DNA of 64,000 bases from Spartinivicinus poritis (lineage in GTDB: Bacteria; Pseudomonadota; Gammaproteobacteria; Pseudomonadales; Zooshikellaceae): the NCBI RefSeq assembly GCF_028858535.1, contig NZ_JAPMOU010000010.1:62001-126000 (forward strand), given 5' to 3'. Under the pieces are notes generated by a model. It did no database searches. It had not been told where the DNA came from and saw nothing but the letters and a program-made list of their open reading frames with translations. Below, piece by piece: positions 61,408-64,000 of the stretch. Both the position numbers and the translations under genes were made by a program. Position 1 is the stretch's first letter. Each line of letters begins with the position of its first letter.

Positions 61408-62647
61408 CAAGCTCATTGTCGCCTTGCTGAGCAATTAACGAGACGACACTACCAGATAGCTGTTTAGCCGCTGCCTGGTTAGTATTATTCAGTTTTTCAA
61501 CCAGCTGCTTGGCCCAGGGAGGCAGTTGACCAGGTTTAAGTAAAGCCAACTCGTCACTACTAGGCAGCGACCATGGTAATCCTTGGATAAATGAGCAAAG
61601 CGGTATTTCAGCCAAATCACGGGCGAGTATCAGCTCGTTACTTTCATTTTTAGTCACAATTCCCTCGATCAGTAGGTAATTAGTGTATTGCTCCCAGTCT
61701 TCCAGGGCCATACCCCACCCCATTGATCGGACATCCTTTAACTCTGTTGGCCTGCCATGCTGAAACTGCTGCCAGAATGTGGCTAACACCATTAACATCC
61801 CAACAGTTCTAGGTATAGGTTGTTGACGGGTAACTTCTTCCAATACCCCCAAGGCACGAATCAGCTCCGCACCTAATAATACAATAACCCAGGATAAATA
61901 AATCCATAATAGAAAAATGGGTACAGCAGCAAAAGCACCATAAATAAGCTGATAAGTCGGTGTTAACGTAACAAAGTAGGCAAATCCTTGTTTAGCGATT
62001 TCAAACAGTAAAGCAACAATAGCACTGCCAATTAAAGCATGTTTAAATCTGACCGGGCGATTAGGCACTGCCATATAAATTAAGCAAAATGCCGCTGTAC
62101 TTAACAGCAAAGGCGCCACTCTGAAAATGATTCGCTCCCCCCCTAACAAAGAGGTGGCATCACTAAACAGTTTTAATGACGTTAAATAAGAACTAAGGAG
62201 AAAGCCTGCGCCTAACAATAACGGCCCTAAACTTAAAATGGCCCAATACAATAAAAAGCTCGCCAAGCCTCGTCGGCTTTGTTTAACATGCCAGATTGAG
62301 TTTAACGCCCCTTCAATGGTTCTAAGCATCATAAAGGCAGTGATAATTAAGAAGATCACCCCCACTGCAGTTAGGCTTCTTGCTTGTTCAGAAAACTGGG
62401 TTAAGTACTGTTGTACTTTATTACCTGTATTGGGCAAAAAATTACTAAAAATAAATGATTGAATTTGCCCACCCACATCCTGAAAAGATGGAATGGCAGC
62501 AAACATACTGTAAGTCACCGTCATTAAGGGGACAACAGCAAATAACGTGGTATAAGTGAGTGCAGCAGCACTATTCAAACAGCCATCAGCAGCAAAGCGT
62601 TGACCAATATGCACTAATAAGCGCTTAACCGTCAGCCACCAATTCAT
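61388..62647 (-). CDS. YihY family inner membrane protein (BrkB-type)
   Basis: 419 residues from the ATG at 62647, with a strong AAGGGGG ribosome binding site; an earlier start adds eleven residues. Six membrane segments (about 30-55, 90-115, 130-155, 170-195, 210-235, 245-275). GCLNSAAALTYTTLFAVVPLMTVTYSM (split) and LVRFKHA-like RPVRFKHALIGS match the BrkB family. It was once called RNase BN, now regarded as wrong. The cytosolic C-terminal 140 residues are winged-helix-like. It is convergent with the PilZ-like gene. Confidence 0.9.
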   Translation of the reverse strand: MNWWLTVKRLLVHIGQRFAADGCLNSAAALTYTTLFAVVPLMTVTYSMFAAIPSFQDVGGQIQSFIFSNFLPNTGNKVQQYLTQFSEQARSLTAVGVIFLIITAFMMLRTIEGALNSIWHVKQSRRGLASFLLYWAILSLGPLLLGAGFLLSSYLTSLKLFSDATSLLGGERIIFRVAPLLLSTAAFCLIYMAVPNRPVRFKHALIGSAIVALLFEIAKQGFAYFVTLTPTYQLIYGAFAAVPIFLLWIYLSWVIVLLGAELIRALGVLEEVTRQQPIPRTVGMLMVLATFWQQFQHGRPTELKDVRSMGWGMALEDWEQYTNYLLIEGIVTKNESNELILARDLAEIPLCSFIQGLPWSLPSSDELALLKPGQLPPWAKQLVEKLNNTNQAAAKQLSGSVVSLIAQQGDNELVKLHKP

Positions 62648-62708
62648 TGTTTTCCCCCTTTTGGTATAATCATCCACCAACTACTTATCCAATAAGGTAA
62701 CAATCCAT

Positions 62709-63670
<962 letters not shown>

Positions 63671-63724
63671 TCTTCACCACAATAGCAGCCTGTTTAAGCT
63701 GCTTTTATTTAGCTAGTATTTTAT

Positions 63725-64000
63725 ATGCCTGAATTTAACCACCCTACTGTTAGCCGACTTTATCAAATTAACGTACTTTTGCTTACGTTGTTATTAGCCA
63801 CCTTAACGCTCTGGATTTTTGTGATAAATCCCCCCAGCGTGGACCGACCTTATATTATCTGGCTGGTGCAAATTGTGCCGATTGCTATCATTATTCCGGG
63901 AGTATTAAAAGGTAATCCAAGAAGTTTTGCCTGGTTGTGTTTTATTATTTTGTTGTATTTTACCTCTGCAGTGCTAAACACCTATGAGTCGCCAAGTGAG
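63725..64000 (+). CDS. DUF2069 membrane protein (truncated by window end)
   Basis: Frame from ATG 63725 runs 92 codons to the window edge without a stop. It begins MPEFNHPTVSRLYQINVLLL, with hydrophobic segments at about 14-36, 44-61 and 69-84. The sequence VPIAIIIPGVLKGNPRSFAW resembles DUF2069 proteins, which commonly lie after wrbA. Function is unknown. Confidence 0.8.
   Translation, partial: MPEFNHPTVSRLYQINVLLLTLLLATLTLWIFVINPPSVDRPYIIWLVQIVPIAIIIPGVLKGNPRSFAWLCFIILLYFTSAVLNTYESPSE

Overview
The window is a gene-dense, roughly 42% GC (estimated by eye) chromosomal segment of a gammaproteobacterium. Gene content and order resemble the Pseudomonadales/Oceanospirillales. From memory, the block from about 25.8 to 64 kb follows the Pseudomonas aeruginosa PA1013-PA0948 order (purC, bamC, dapA, bcp, TusA and BepA genes, nadA, tRNA-Lys, queC, queE, tol-pal, ruvBAC, yebC, aspS, oprD-type porin, cold-shock membrane protein, slyX, HIT, proS, SLT, acylphosphatase, TlpA, PilZ-like, yihY, arsC, wrbA, DUF2069). 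The low GC, AT-rich spacers and repeated OprD porins suggest a marine lineage such as Zooshikella/Hahella relatives. That placement is a guess.

Layout. 0-9 kb: a yci block (YciO, RNase AM, YciB, YciI) and small housekeeping or poorly known genes (SelW-like, O-methyltransferase, K+ channel, DUF2804, YbaN, DsbA-like, TrhO, a divergent SRAP-like protein, BolA). 9.2-9.7 kb: a divergent regulatory hub. A 36-aa CcoM-like membrane protein reads left under an ANR/FNR box, and yebG reads right under a near-consensus LexA box. 10-21.5 kb: rapA, lpxL, minCDE, rluA, an M18 aminopeptidase, a possible new 55-aa gene, and prc. 21.5-25.4 kb: xni, two identical tRNA-Val/tRNA-Asp units 670 bp apart, rdgC and cnoX. 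25.5-47.9 kb: purC-bamC-dapA, bcp, perM-tusA, bepA, nadA, tRNA-Lys, queC, queE, cpoB-pal-tolBARQ-ybgC, ruvBAC, yebC, aspS and fmdB. 48-54 kb: three tandem OprD-family porins with long AT-rich leaders, then an HU-family gene. 54-64 kb: the proS neighbourhood, ending in a DUF2069 gene cut by the window edge.

Most of the window is core envelope (Tol-Pal, Bam, LpxL, Prc, porins), division (MinCDE), recombination/repair (RuvABC, RdgC, Xni, YebG) and tRNA metabolism. There is no phage, CRISPR array or intact insertion sequence. The accessory signal is in the gaps. Two families of short non-coding elements with terminal inverted repeats (MITE-like) are present. Family A has ends like GAGGCTGTCGCAAAA, and family B has ends like GGGCACCTCTAATAATT. 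I see no convincing undescribed multi-gene system. The best leads are the two MITE-like families, the ANR-controlled small membrane protein, the SRAP-like gene beside bolA, and two small ORFs (18940 and 50731).
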